Below, in pieces: positions 19,083-29,048 of a stretch of DNA of 64,000 bases. The notes under the pieces were generated by a model. That model did not search any database, was not told the origin of the DNA, and worked only from the letters and a program-made list of their open reading frames with translations. Each line of letters opens with the position of its first letter. Position 1 is the first letter of the stretch. The stretch is from Bacteroidota bacterium (GTDB lineage: Bacteria; Bacteroidota; Bacteroidia; Chitinophagales; Chitinophagaceae), in the NCBI GenBank assembly GCA_023416995.1, contig JAEZGI010000082.1:19111-83110 (forward strand), given 5' to 3'. The translations under genes and the position numbers were made by a program.

Positions 19083-20174
19083 ATGAAGAAGCAACATTTC
19101 TATCTGGGTGCGCTTGCTGTCGGCGTTACCCTGGTCGCTGCTTTTAACGCCCCTGTCGGCAAAAAAGTGACAACTGCGGTTGGTGTTCAATCTATCAGCG
19201 CCATTACTTTTAGTCCTGAGGGCACTTTGTTTGTTGGTGATTCCAAAACGGCCACTGTGTTTGCAGTGCCTATGCTGAAAGAGAAAAAACAAAACCCGGG
19301 TAAATTTTCCATCAAAAATATTGATCAGAAAATTGCAGGTGCACTTGGCACTACTGCTGCAAATATTACCATCACTGATATGGCGGTGCATCCTGTAAGC
19401 AAGCAGGTATATATAGCTGTGCAGCACAGCGATGGCACACCAGTGTTGTTGAAATTAAATGGTGATCAACTTGTAAATGTTCCGTTGAAAGATATGCCTG
19501 CCAGTTCGGTTCAGTTAAACAATGCACCGGCTCCGGATGCGAAGGACAGTCGCGGAAGATCGTTAAGAATTTCTGCGGTTTCAGATCTGGGTTACAGTAA
19601 TGGAAAGTTGCTGGTAAGCGGTCTGTCAAATCATGAGTTTAGCTCTTCATTTAAAAGCATACCTTACCCGTTCACCAGCAAGCAGGACGAATCGACACTG
19701 GAGATTTATCATGCCGCACATGGAAGATATGAAACCACAGCACCGATCAAAACTTTCACTACCGCTACAATCAATAACAAATCATACCTGGTTGCAAGTT
19801 ATACCTGTACCCCACTGGTTTTATTTTCACTTGACGAACTCAAACCCGGTGCTCATGTTAAAGGTCGCACGGTAGCTGAGATGGGTAGTGGCAATACGCC
19901 TATCGACATGCTTACGCTTGGTGAAGGCAACAACGCTTATTTACTGATGGCTAATACCAAACATCCCGTTGCAAAAGTTGATTACAAAAGCATCGCTGCT
20001 TTTGAAGGTACCCTTACTGAGCCCGTTAAAGGTACAGCAGGTGTGAACTTCACGGCTACACCGGCGCTTAACGTTTTGCAGATGGATAAACTGGAAAACA
20101 ACCATGTAGTAATGATTCAAAAACAAACAAACGGCGATATCGACCTTTTGACTGCGGATGCAACTACTCTCTGA
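19083..20174 (+). CDS. Secreted protein of unknown function, beta-propeller-like
   Basis: A 363-residue exported protein with a signal peptide (KKQHFYLGALAVGVTLVAAF). The mature part has repeated blade-like pieces (SISAITFSPEGTLFVGDSKTA, ITDMAVHPVSKQVYIAVQHS, RISAVSDLGYSNGKLLVSGLS, KSYLVASYTCTPLVLFSLDE), as in NHL or six-bladed propellers. I cannot assign a named family. It contains a Cys in SYTCTPLVLF, the middle of the propeller. The stop overlaps the start of the next gene by 17 bp, so the two are probably one transcript. Confidence 0.8.
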   Translation: MKKQHFYLGALAVGVTLVAAFNAPVGKKVTTAVGVQSISAITFSPEGTLFVGDSKTATVFAVPMLKEKKQNPGKFSIKNIDQKIAGALGTTAANITITDMAVHPVSKQVYIAVQHSDGTPVLLKLNGDQLVNVPLKDMPASSVQLNNAPAPDAKDSRGRSLRISAVSDLGYSNGKLLVSGLSNHEFSSSFKSIPYPFTSKQDESTLEIYHAAHGRYETTAPIKTFTTATINNKSYLVASYTCTPLVLFSLDELKPGAHVKGRTVAEMGSGNTPIDMLTLGEGNNAYLLMANTKHPVAKVDYKSIAAFEGTLTEPVKGTAGVNFTATPALNVLQMDKLENNHVVMIQKQTNGDIDLLTADATTL

Positions 20175-21285
20175 TATCAATAACAAACCAGCAATCAGGT
20201 TAAGTGTTTTACTTAGCCTGATTTTTTTTGTAGCCGTTTTTACCAGTTCCTGCGGCAGCTCCGCGGTCCGTCAGATTCAACTGGTCTATAATGACAGTCG
20301 TGCCACCGCCGTCGTATTGCCTGATAGACTTTTCTCTGAGATCAGTCCCGATCTGTACAAAGATTTAAAACTTAGGTTATATGAAAACGACCAATATCTC
20401 CTTGGCGATCTATCGGTGGAAACGGGTCATTTTGTTTTTACACCTGTTGTGCCATTCACGCCCGGTGAAACGTATGAGATATTGTTCGCAGAAAATGTGC
20501 TTGATTCGTTTTCCGTTGAACTTCCCGATAGTGTACCTGTGCCGGTACTGACCCGTATATACCCAGAAAAGGATACGGTGCCCGAAAATCTTTTGAAAAT
20601 GTATCTGAGCTTTTCTGAGCCAATGCGCCAAGGTGAGGCACTGCGCCATATAAAGCTGTTCAATGAAGCAGGCGATAGTTTGCCCGGCACCTTCCTCGAG
20701 CTACAGCCGGAGTTATGGGATAGTACAAGATCCGTTCTCACCTTGTGGCTGGATCCGGGCAGGATAAAAAGAGACCTGATACCAAATCGTGCTTTGGGCA
20801 ATCCATTGCAAAAAGGGAAAACATATACCTTACAAATCTCAGCATTCTGGAGAAGTGCAGAGGGCCAGGCACTGGGACGAACTACTATCAAAAAATTTGT
20901 GGTCGCTGAGCGGGATAATGAAAGCCCGGATCCTGATCGTTGAATCTTAAGTGCGGTAGTGCCTTCCACATCCAGCAAGTTGAAGATCAGTTTCGGAGAA
21001 CCGCTTGATCATTTTCTTGTCCGGGAAACCATCAGCGTGCTTGATCCGCGGGGACGAAGGGTAAGAGGTAGGGTAGTGGTGGTGAATCATGGCCAGGGTG
21101 CAGAGTTTATTCCCGAAGAAAGATGGGAACCGGGCAGTTACATACTGCGAACCGCTTCCCATCTTGAAGATCTTGCCGGCAATAACATCATCAGGAAATT
21201 TGACAGGGATCTGTTGAAAGATTCCGCGGAATCATACAAGCCTTTTGTAGATCGCCCGTTCAGGATACGTGCGAGACTTCAATAA
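20158..21285 (+). pseudogene. Ig-like domain lipoprotein interrupted by an in-frame TGA
   Basis: One frame stays open from the ATG at 20158 to the stop at 21285 except for a single TGA at 20941-20943. The first part is 261 residues: lipoprotein signal with lipobox TSSC, then Ig-like strands (PVPVLTRIYPEKDTVPENLL, MYLSFSEPMRQGEALRHI). After the TGA the same frame continues for 113 codons with the same type of domain (LKISFGEPLDHFLVRETISV, PEERWEPGSYILRTASHLED, LAGNNIIRKFDRDL). SFSEPM...ALRHI and SFGEPLDHFLV look like repeated units of one protein. The stop lies after PDPDR, and TGG to TGA (Trp to stop) is the simplest explanation. A GTG at 20959 could restart translation, but without a signal the tail would stay in the cytoplasm. 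The cause may be true decay, recoding or a base error. Confidence 0.75.
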
Positions 21286-21343
21286 ACCCGCTGCTTTCTG
21301 AATCAATACGCATACAGAACGGCGACTGTATGTGATTCACTCA

Positions 21344-21805
21344 TCAGAATTCAATCTGTCCACGGATTTCTCCGCCGGGATTGAGCGCCGTATGAATGTT
21401 TACATAATAGTAACCGAGCAATAGGCTGTCTTCCTTCAACTGGGTTCCATCTACCATAACGGTGTTTGAAAACATGCCATTCACCGTTTTAGGAAACTGT
21501 GGAAAGAAATCATGTTTTACACCGGCATTTGAGCCCCTGGCAGCCACACCATGTATGTGCGCGCCCGTTGGTGTACCTGAAAGCCCTTCCCATTTAACTG
21601 TGTACGATAAGATTTTGGACATCTTATCATAACTCACATCTACCGTACCTGTGGCGGTCACTGTTTTGGCAGGTACCTCCTGCGCTCCGCTTAACTGGAG
21701 ACCGGAACGGCTAACTATATTGTCGTTATCATCATCTTTATCGCAGGCTGTAATACTTACCGCGCAGATGGTGACCATTAATAAAAACCTGAAAGACCTT
21801 GTCAT
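21344..21805 (-). CDS. CHRD domain lipoprotein
   Basis: A 153-residue lipoprotein with lipobox SITAC (Cys21) followed by an acidic linker (DKDDDNDN). The rest is one CHRD domain: LQLSGAQEVPAKTVTATGT at the start, LSGTPTGAHIHG in the middle and YYYVNIHTALNPGGEIRGQI at the end. CHRD is a beta-sandwich named after chordin, and in bacteria its role is not well known. It probably sits on the outer membrane or in the periplasm. It is a single gene, facing the Ig-like gene and divergent from ribonuclease Z. Confidence 0.93.
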   Translation of the reverse strand: MTRSFRFLLMVTICAVSITACDKDDDNDNIVSRSGLQLSGAQEVPAKTVTATGTVDVSYDKMSKILSYTVKWEGLSGTPTGAHIHGVAARGSNAGVKHDFFPQFPKTVNGMFSNTVMVDGTQLKEDSLLLGYYYVNIHTALNPGGEIRGQIEF

Positions 21806-22061
21806 AATGATGGGTTTAAAGTGATGAATAAAACAGGCGGGAGAATGAAGTAAGTACGCAGTGGCGGCTGAATGGGTTGCCTGGACCTTCCGGCAAAAGA
21901 CCTTATAGCCTTCGGAATTCCAGAGCGAATGTGAACAGATAAATCGTTTAAGTGAATTTTTCAGCGGCTTTGATAAACAACCTTTAAATTGTTATTTTAC
22001 AATCTAATGTCGTTACATCATACGATTAAGTGCGTACCGATCGTTACCTTTAATTTTTCAG

Positions 22062-22967
22062 ATGCTCGCAGTCACCATTCTTGGAAATAACTCCGCCCTG
22101 CCGGCCTATGACCGGCACCCTACCGCACAATTGGTGACGCTGGATGATCAGTTGTTCCTGGTTGACTGCGGGGAGGGCACACAGGTTCAGCTTTCAAAAT
22201 ATCGTATCAGGTGGGGACGTATCAATCATATTTTTATTTCTCATCTGCATGGTGACCATTATTTTGGGTTACCAGGTTTTCTTAGCAGTATGGGACTCTT
22301 GCAACGTGAACAGGAGCTTCATCTATTTGCGCCGGCACCACTAAAGGAAATACTTGATCTTCAGTTCAAGGCTGCAAACACTATTCTACCGTATCAGCTC
22401 CATTTTCATCCCTTAACTAAAGATGAAGTACTAATTAGGAACGATCGGTTCCAGGTTGAATGTTTTGCCACCAAACACAGGGTGGAATGTTATGGTTTCC
22501 GGTTCCAGCAGGTCAAGGCGCCACGCCGGTTGAATCCTGAAAAAGCGGTGGAATATGGGGTGCCTGCATCATTTTATGACCGGCTGAAGCAGGGAGAAAA
22601 TTATATAACGAAGGATGGAAAGGTCGTCTTTAATGAATCTGTTACCGAGGCTGCGCCATTGCCAAAGTCGTATGCCTACTGCGCAGATACCATGTATGAT
22701 GAAGACCTGGTTGAAAAAGTAAAAGATGTAGATCTCCTATATCATGAGACCACTTACCTTAAGGATCTCGGGGAACGGGCGACGGCGCGTTTTCATGCTA
22801 CTACCTGGCAGGCGGCAACAATCGCAAAAAAAGCCCGGGTCGGACGGCTCCTGATCGGTCATTTCAGTTCGAAATATGATAAACTCGATATATTCCAGCA
22901 CGAGGCCCGCGAGATATTTGACCGGACCGATCTTGCGCTGGAAGGTGTAACCTTTAAGGTGCCGTAA
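22062..22967 (+). CDS. rnz: Ribonuclease Z
   Basis: A 301-residue metallo-beta-lactamase-fold nuclease that trims the 3' end of tRNA precursors. The zinc motif HLHGDHYFGL is at about 61-70, after LVDCGEGTQVQLSKY, which is typical of RNase Z/ElaC. Further ligands are seen in ATKHRVECYGF, YCADTMYD and the C-terminal GHFSSKYDK. Length matches the short RNase Z form. The tRNA-Asp gene in this window does not encode CCA, so it would need this activity before CCA addition. It is a single cytoplasmic gene that converges with dapA. Confidence 0.95.
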   Translation: MLAVTILGNNSALPAYDRHPTAQLVTLDDQLFLVDCGEGTQVQLSKYRIRWGRINHIFISHLHGDHYFGLPGFLSSMGLLQREQELHLFAPAPLKEILDLQFKAANTILPYQLHFHPLTKDEVLIRNDRFQVECFATKHRVECYGFRFQQVKAPRRLNPEKAVEYGVPASFYDRLKQGENYITKDGKVVFNESVTEAAPLPKSYAYCADTMYDEDLVEKVKDVDLLYHETTYLKDLGERATARFHATTWQAATIAKKARVGRLLIGHFSSKYDKLDIFQHEAREIFDRTDLALEGVTFKVP

Positions 22968-23093
22968 AAACTTTTTCCTGCTGTGGCCCTGTCGGTATGG
23001 CAGCTTTATAGATTCCAACTATTTTACTGGCATAATCTTCAACGAGGCTTTACAGATCCTGATACTTCCAGCTTATAATGCCCTCTATCAGTG

Positions 23094-23993
23094 TTACGAA
23101 TTAGCCGAAAGATATCCGCGAATTTTTTCATGTAAAGCTTCGCTTACAGGTGTAACCGGTAAACGCAGAACATTTTCAATCAAACCCAGTTCTGCACAGA
23201 AGGCTTTTGCTCCGGCAGGATTATTTTCGGCAAACAACATTTCATAAGCTACAATGAGCTTGTTATTAAGTTCCCTGGCGGTAACAAAATCACTTTCAAG
23301 CGCACTTTTTACCATGCTAGAAAATTGGGCGGGGAAGCAGTTTGCAGCCACGCTGATCACTCCTTCCATACCGCAGGCAATCTGGGGAAGCGCAAGCGCA
23401 TCATCACCACTTACGACAACGAAACCTTCGGGCCGGTCACGTAACATTTCCATACACTGTGCCATATCACCACTTGCTTCTTTGATGCCAATGATGTTTG
23501 GGATCTCTTTTGCGATCTTTACCGTTGTGGCAGCGGTCATATTGCGTCCGGTTCGTCCCGGCACATTGTATAACATGATGGGCCTTGGTGAAACCGCAGC
23601 CAATGCTTTGTAATGTTCATAGATACCTTGCTGCGAAGGTTTACTGTAATATGGTGAAGCACTTAATACTGCCACAGCCTTGGCAAGTGGGAAAGTCTGA
23701 AGATCATTTATAAGTTCCTGCGTGTTATTGCCTCCAATGCCAACAATTACCGGCACACGATCCTTCACCTTTTCATAAGTGAACTGGATGATGGCAGTTT
23801 TTTCTTCACGGCTCAAAGTGGGTGTTTCGCCGGTTGTTCCCAGTGTGACGATATAATCGACACCACCATCGATCACGAAATCGATCATTTTACCGAGCGC
23901 ATTCAGGTCTACTTCGAAATTAGATTTGAAAGGAGTGATGATTGCTACGCCCGTTCCACGCAGGGCTGTCTGTAAGTTCGTTTGAATAGCCAA
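23094..23993 (-). CDS. dapA: 4-hydroxy-tetrahydrodipicolinate synthase
   Basis: A 299-residue TIM-barrel lyase that condenses pyruvate with aspartate semialdehyde, the first committed step to diaminopimelate and lysine. The Schiff-base lysine is Lys171 in GIKEASGDM, the catalytic Tyr142 is in LYNVPGRTG and the Thr pair 53-54 is in TLGTTGETPTL. Length and layout are normal. It is transcribed alone on the minus strand. Members of the wider family (N-acetylneuraminate lyase) share the fold, but the motifs fit DapA better. Confidence 0.94.
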   Translation of the reverse strand: MAIQTNLQTALRGTGVAIITPFKSNFEVDLNALGKMIDFVIDGGVDYIVTLGTTGETPTLSREEKTAIIQFTYEKVKDRVPVIVGIGGNNTQELINDLQTFPLAKAVAVLSASPYYSKPSQQGIYEHYKALAAVSPRPIMLYNVPGRTGRNMTAATTVKIAKEIPNIIGIKEASGDMAQCMEMLRDRPEGFVVVSGDDALALPQIACGMEGVISVAANCFPAQFSSMVKSALESDFVTARELNNKLIVAYEMLFAENNPAGAKAFCAELGLIENVLRLPVTPVSEALHEKIRGYLSANS

Positions 23994-24340
23994 TTGATGA
24001 AAATTAGTAATGGTTGTTAAGCATTTCGATTAGTTGTAAAATTAAGGGTAAGAGTTGAGAACTTTTGCTTTTTACATTATCTATCTATCCATTGCATTCA
24101 TTTGAAAACTATGAATGTTTACCATGTCTTCATTGAATGTAACCGGGTAGTGAGCCATCAGTTTCTGCGAGGCCGGCAGATAATGATTCTTACCGTTGCC
24201 ATTGGCACCGAATCAATGGTTAAGATGGATGGCTTCTGAGCAACCATATTCTAGCTTATAGTGCATACCCGTGCCAGCCATGTAACATTTCTTACATGTT
24301 GTTGACAAAACCGGGGTTTCGATATTCAGGAGAAAACTTG
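23994..24340. other. Stretch between accA and dapA, possible gene remnant
   Basis: No intact gene is visible. On the minus strand, 24266 to 24081 reads as a 62-codon frame starting MHYKLEYGCSEAIHLNH, broken by one TGA, and continuing FGANGNGKNHYLPASQKLMA up to a stop. That composition looks protein-like and may be the trace of a lost small gene, but the evidence is weak. The part next to dapA holds its leader and promoter. Confidence 0.3.
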
Positions 24341-25369
24341 CTAATCTTTTTCAGAATGAGCGGTTACCTCGCCATTATGAGGTATATATATGCCGGCAGG
24401 AAGCTCATCATAAAAGCCCATACCGTTATATTTTGCGATCCGCTTTTCGATTCTTTCCTGCGGCGTTTGTTGTTTTAACTCTTCAAGTGTTTTAACCAAT
24501 TGATTTTTCAGATTATCGGCAGCAAGCTGATAGTCCCAATGTGCGCCGCCTACAGGCTCAGGCACTATGGTATCAATCAGCCCAAATTTATGCATGTGAT
24601 CAGGCGTGAGTTTCAATTGTTCTGCTGCCGTTTCTTTCTGATCCCAGGATCTCCATAAAATCGAGCTGCAATTCTCAGGAGAGATAACGGTGTACCAGGT
24701 GTTTTCAAGCATAAATATACGGTCGCCAACGCCAATGCCGAGTGCACCGCCAGATGCCCCTTCGCCAATGATTACACAGATAACGGGTACCTTCAGCCGC
24801 ATCATTTCATAAATATTCCGTGCGATCGCCTCTCCCTGACCGCGTTCTTCCGCTTCAAGTCCCGGGTATGCTCCCGGTGTATCAATAAGTGTTACTACAG
24901 GTTTGTTGAATTTCTCAGCGAGTTTCATCAGGCGCAACGCCTTGCGATATCCTTCGGGATTCGCCATACCGAAATTCCGGAGCTGGCGCATTTTCGTGTT
25001 GATCCCTTTCTGATGTCCGATAAACATTACCGTCTGACCTTCCAGGGATGCAAATCCACCAACCATCGCTTTATCATCCTTAACATTGCGGTCACCATGG
25101 AGCTCCACGAAATCTGTGGTCATTTTCTCAATATACTTCATGGTATACGGCCGGTCCGGATGGCGGCTCAGTTGAACCTTTTGCCAGGGTGTCAGGTTTT
25201 TTGTAATCTCCCTCCGGCGCTCTATGATGGTGGCCTCTAATTTCCGGATATGTTCGCTGGCATCAACCTTGCTTTTTTCTGCCTGCTGTTTTTGAATTTC
25301 GATATGGTCAAAAAGATCTTTAATCGGCTTCTCAAAATCCAGAAATTGTCGGTTTTTATCTTGGGGCAT
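24341..25369 (-). CDS. accA: Acetyl-CoA carboxylase carboxyltransferase subunit alpha
   Basis: The alpha subunit of the carboxyltransferase, which moves CO2 from biotin to acetyl-CoA to make malonyl-CoA for fatty acid synthesis. It has 342 residues, slightly longer than the usual 315-320, with a short extra C-terminal tail (YIPHNGEVTAHSEKD). The N-terminal helix starts LDFEKPIKDLFDHIE, as in the family. The crotonase-fold core has LIDTPGAYPGLEAEERGQGE (about 161-180), the oxyanion glycine loop GEGASGGALGIGVGD (202-216) and YTVISPENCSSILW. The partner accD is not in this window. The ATG is placed at the conserved start and has a plausible leader. Confidence 0.96.
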   Translation of the reverse strand: MPQDKNRQFLDFEKPIKDLFDHIEIQKQQAEKSKVDASEHIRKLEATIIERRREITKNLTPWQKVQLSRHPDRPYTMKYIEKMTTDFVELHGDRNVKDDKAMVGGFASLEGQTVMFIGHQKGINTKMRQLRNFGMANPEGYRKALRLMKLAEKFNKPVVTLIDTPGAYPGLEAEERGQGEAIARNIYEMMRLKVPVICVIIGEGASGGALGIGVGDRIFMLENTWYTVISPENCSSILWRSWDQKETAAEQLKLTPDHMHKFGLIDTIVPEPVGGAHWDYQLAADNLKNQLVKTLEELKQQTPQERIEKRIAKYNGMGFYDELPAGIYIPHNGEVTAHSEKD

Positions 25370-25447
25370 AGGCTTCTTTAATGAGGTGTAAAATTAAGGT
25401 TAACCGTTGTTTCGAATCAATTTTTTTTGATTCGGGCGATGTTGGCG

Positions 25448-27370
25448 CTATTCAGCCACCAGCACGGACGAGGGGAAATACAGCCGAAAGGTGCTCCCAT
25501 TTCCAACAGTACTTGTTACCCGAATAAAACCTGAGTGACTTTCCATGATCTTTTTGCAGATAGCTAACCCGATCCCGGTGCCCTGGTAAACCTGCTTACC
25601 GTGTAGTCGCTGGAACATCGAAAAAATGACCTGTTCGTATTGCTGGTCAAAACCGATTCCATTATCTTCTACCGAAATCTCGATTAATTCGTTGCCCTTC
25701 GTATAACCTGGTACATCCTGGACAGACGCAGTGGGTACTATCCGGCTTGAAATGGTGAGGACCGGTTTGTTTTCAGAGAATTTCAACCCGTTACCAATCA
25801 GGTTTGCGAATAACTGGTGCATTTGGGTAGGCATTGCGGTTAGTACGGGCATGTTTCCGGCATTTATCACCGCTCCTTTTTCTTCTATCAAAATTTCGAA
25901 ATCACTGAGTATGTTTTCGATAACCTCATTAAGATTTGTTGGAATACGGGTTTCGTAGCCGCCGGTCAGTCTGCTGTAGTTTAAGACAGCCCGGACCAGT
26001 TCCGCCATTCTTTGGGCGGAGCTTTTGATTTTGTCAAAATAACGCTGGACAACCGCCGCATTACCGGTATTTTTCTCAATCAGCCCAACAAAAGTCTGAA
26101 TTTTACGCAAGGGTTCCTGCAAATCGTGTGAGGCGATGTAAGCAAAATTCTCCAGTTCACGGTTCTGAATTTCAAGTTCAGCCAGGTATTCCCGCATCTT
26201 GTCTTCAGCTTCTTTTCGCTCGGTCAGGTCGCGGGTCACCTTCGAGAAACCGCTCACAGCTCCATTTGCATCGTGCAACAAAGTAATTACGATGCTTCCC
26301 CAGAACCTGCTCCCATTTTTCCTGACGCGCCAGCCTTCGTGGAGCGCGCGCCCATTTTCAAGTGCTTCGGCGAGTAGTTTCTCAGGGGCCCGTTTCTCAC
26401 GATCCTCTGCCGGATAAAATTGCCTGAAATGTTTTCCAACTATCTCTTCGGCAGTATAGCCTTTGATTTTTTCTGCACCGATGTTCCAGTTCAGAACGTA
26501 CCCGTCAGTATCGAGTAAAATGATCGCATAATCCTGCACTTCGGAAATCATGCTGTGGTATCGTTCTTCACTTTTCCTGAGTGCCTCGTTATTGTGTTCG
26601 AGTGCCTCGGCATAGGTACGAAGCTGGTGTTCTGCCAGTTTACTTTTAGTGAGATCGCGGGTTACTTTCGAGTAGCCTACAACTTCGCCCCGGTCATCAT
26701 GAAGCGCGGTGAGCGTAACACTTGCCCAAAAGGTAGTATTATCTTTCCGGAGCCTTTTTCCCTCGCTGGCCGCCCTGCCAGTTAGCCGGGCTTCTTTCAG
26801 GAGTTTTTGCGGAGTACCGAGTTCGCGGTCCTCCGGAAGATATAACATTGAAAAATTTTTGCCGATAGCCTCTGCTGCAGAATACAACTTTAATTTTTCG
26901 GCGCCGCGGTTCCAGTTTAAAATAGTGCCGTCAAGATCAAGCAGCAGAATCGCGTAATCCTGCACTTCTTCAAAAATCCGGCGGTAGTTTTCTTCTTCTA
27001 CTCCGGAATTGACTGCCTCGCGGACAGTTTTATGTGCAGAAATGAGAATACTTTTCTCATTTACATTGTCGGTAGTAACAGCAAAGCGTAACGTAAGCTG
27101 GTTGCCTGTTTTTAGTTCAGTTGTAACCGTATGTGCAGCCAGTTTGTCCGTATTAGCTAATAAGGCTTCGAGAATATCGCGATCCTGCGGAGCAAGCAGC
27201 GGCTCAAATATTTGTTTCCAGGGTTTACCGGTGATTGGTGTATCTGCTGTGTCGAGCAGTTGTAGCATCCTGTCATTTGCTGCGCTGATCGTGAAATCCG
27301 GGGCATGAGCAGTAGCCAGCCCCCAATTTGCGGCGTCCATTATAATCGATAAATCCCGGTTGTGCAACAT
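25448..27370 (-). CDS. Cytoplasmic PAS-domain sensor histidine kinase
   Basis: A 640-residue soluble histidine kinase. Order: a divergent PAS (about 1-115), then two closely similar PAS domains (about 129-250 and 272-390) that share EVQDYAI-LLD-DG-LNWN-GAEK, PEDRE and FW-S-VTLTALHD. A HisKA segment with phospho-acceptor His near residue 417 (NFAYIASHDLQEPLRK) and an ATPase with LIGNGLKFSE, DNGIGF and GTGIGLAICKKI follow. No membrane segment is present, so the signal is internal. No response regulator lies beside it, so it is an orphan. Two nearly repeated PAS units suggest internal duplication. The ligand is unknown. Confidence 0.93.
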   Translation of the reverse strand: MLHNRDLSIIMDAANWGLATAHAPDFTISAANDRMLQLLDTADTPITGKPWKQIFEPLLAPQDRDILEALLANTDKLAAHTVTTELKTGNQLTLRFAVTTDNVNEKSILISAHKTVREAVNSGVEEENYRRIFEEVQDYAILLLDLDGTILNWNRGAEKLKLYSAAEAIGKNFSMLYLPEDRELGTPQKLLKEARLTGRAASEGKRLRKDNTTFWASVTLTALHDDRGEVVGYSKVTRDLTKSKLAEHQLRTYAEALEHNNEALRKSEERYHSMISEVQDYAIILLDTDGYVLNWNIGAEKIKGYTAEEIVGKHFRQFYPAEDREKRAPEKLLAEALENGRALHEGWRVRKNGSRFWGSIVITLLHDANGAVSGFSKVTRDLTERKEAEDKMREYLAELEIQNRELENFAYIASHDLQEPLRKIQTFVGLIEKNTGNAAVVQRYFDKIKSSAQRMAELVRAVLNYSRLTGGYETRIPTNLNEVIENILSDFEILIEEKGAVINAGNMPVLTAMPTQMHQLFANLIGNGLKFSENKPVLTISSRIVPTASVQDVPGYTKGNELIEISVEDNGIGFDQQYEQVIFSMFQRLHGKQVYQGTGIGLAICKKIMESHSGFIRVTSTVGNGSTFRLYFPSSVLVAE

Positions 27371-27518
27371 AATTCGCTATTTCCTGCCTGAATTATATGA
27401 GCTACTAATCAACTGCCTTCAGGCTTACTGTAAAGTTGAAAGTACTGCAACATTTTATATTCTGCCGGTATGATTTTAGTTCGCACAAAAACGCCGTGGC
27501 ACGGTCCACACTTAAACG

Positions 27519-29009
27519 ATGAATATGCGTAGATTATATATTGCTGCACTTATTATTCCATGTTTTCTTTCTTTTATCGGTGATGCCCAGGAAACTGCAA
27601 CAACAACCGAAAATGGACTAACCTTTAACAAATCTGTGCTGGCCCGCGACCTCGAAGATCCATGGTGCATCGAATATGGGCCCGATAATTTTTTATGGGT
27701 CGCTGAAGCAAAGGGCTACCGTTTATTACGCATAAATCCCAAAGATGCTACGCGTGAGGTAGTTCTTGATATAAATAACGCGCGCAAATTCCCTCGTTAT
27801 GATACAATCCCCGACGATATTGATGGTGGAAAACCGTGGCCCCAGGGCGGATTGATGGGATTGGCGTTACATCCATCACTCGTTAACGGCAAACCATATG
27901 TATATATAGCTTATGTATATGAATATGCGGGCGCGGCTCGTTCGGGAAAGGGAGCAGATCCCGGCGACGGCGGCTATCACTTCCTGACAAAAATCGTAAG
28001 ATACCAGTTTGATAGCCTGGGCCACAAACTTATTAACCCACTATTGATTTGTGATTCAATCCCGTCAAGTAATGATCATAACGGAGGAAGACTTGCGATT
28101 TCACGGATTGGCACAACCGAATTTCTGTTTTACTCTGCCGGCGACATGGGCGCAGGACAATTTGATAATGCCGCCCGAAAAAATAACGCCCAGGATCCGC
28201 AGATCTATGAAGGTAAAATCCTACGGTTTTATACAGAACCAGAAAATGACAACCCGGATCTTCAATCATGGATACCACCCGATAATCCGTTTAATGGCCG
28301 TAAGCGGAATGCTGTCTGGAGTATCGGACACCGAAATCCCCAGGGCCTGGCTTCAATGCAAATGGGCGATATGCAGATACTCTTCGCGTCTGAACATGGA
28401 CCCTATTCTGATGATGAAATCAGTATTATAGTAAGAAAAGGAAATTCCGGGCATCCATTGGTGATCGGGTATGCCGACGGTAACTACGATGGATTGGCAG
28501 CTGGTACTACCGATAAAGACAGTCTCCCGGGGAAATGGAACACTACCTATCCCCTGATTACAGATGAAAAGCAAAATGCCCGTAAACTGGGAAACTACCA
28601 GGAACCAATAATAAGTTTGTATCCCACCAGCCGCGACTCGCTCGCGTCTTTGATGCAGGCGTTTCAGAGAGGCGATACAAAGGATAAAGAGTGGGAGTCG
28701 CTGGCACCTTCGGGTATTGCAATTTACAAGTCACGCGTTATTCCCGGCTGGAACCCTTCTATCCTGGTTACCTCACTAAAACATGGTACCATTACGCGAT
28801 TACAATTAAACCAGGCAGGTCGGAAAGTAATTGCACAGGAAACTTATTTCAAGGCCGCGGCCCGTTATCGCGATGTTGCAGTTTCAAACGATGGGAAAAC
28901 GATTTATGTGGTTACTGACCAATCGAAAGTAACAAGCGGGCCCTCAAAAATGAACAGCAAACAGACTGAGTTATCCGGCGCCATCATCGCTTTTGATTTC
29001 ATACCTTGA
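27519..29009 (+). CDS. PQQ-dependent sugar dehydrogenase family protein (soluble glucose/sorbosone dehydrogenase type)
   Basis: A 496-residue exported protein with a signal peptide (LYIAALIIPCFLSFIGDAQ). The mature part is a six-bladed propeller of the soluble PQQ glucose dehydrogenase family, which oxidises aldoses in the periplasm. Motifs: DPWCIEYGPDNFLWVAE (first blade), SNDHNGGRLAI around residue 185-195 with the catalytic His, GHRNPQGLA around 270, and SEHGPYSDDEI. These match the family's PQQ and sugar-contact positions. Its start lies 148 bp from the divergent kinase. It is 39 bp before the GH16 gene, so an operon for periplasmic sugar handling is likely. The sugar is not defined. Confidence 0.9.
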   Translation: MNMRRLYIAALIIPCFLSFIGDAQETATTTENGLTFNKSVLARDLEDPWCIEYGPDNFLWVAEAKGYRLLRINPKDATREVVLDINNARKFPRYDTIPDDIDGGKPWPQGGLMGLALHPSLVNGKPYVYIAYVYEYAGAARSGKGADPGDGGYHFLTKIVRYQFDSLGHKLINPLLICDSIPSSNDHNGGRLAISRIGTTEFLFYSAGDMGAGQFDNAARKNNAQDPQIYEGKILRFYTEPENDNPDLQSWIPPDNPFNGRKRNAVWSIGHRNPQGLASMQMGDMQILFASEHGPYSDDEISIIVRKGNSGHPLVIGYADGNYDGLAAGTTDKDSLPGKWNTTYPLITDEKQNARKLGNYQEPIISLYPTSRDSLASLMQAFQRGDTKDKEWESLAPSGIAIYKSRVIPGWNPSILVTSLKHGTITRLQLNQAGRKVIAQETYFKAAARYRDVAVSNDGKTIYVVTDQSKVTSGPSKMNSKQTELSGAIIAFDFIP

Positions 29010-29048
29010 GGCTTAGCAAGTAAATACTCACCTTAGTAGTTGTTAAAC

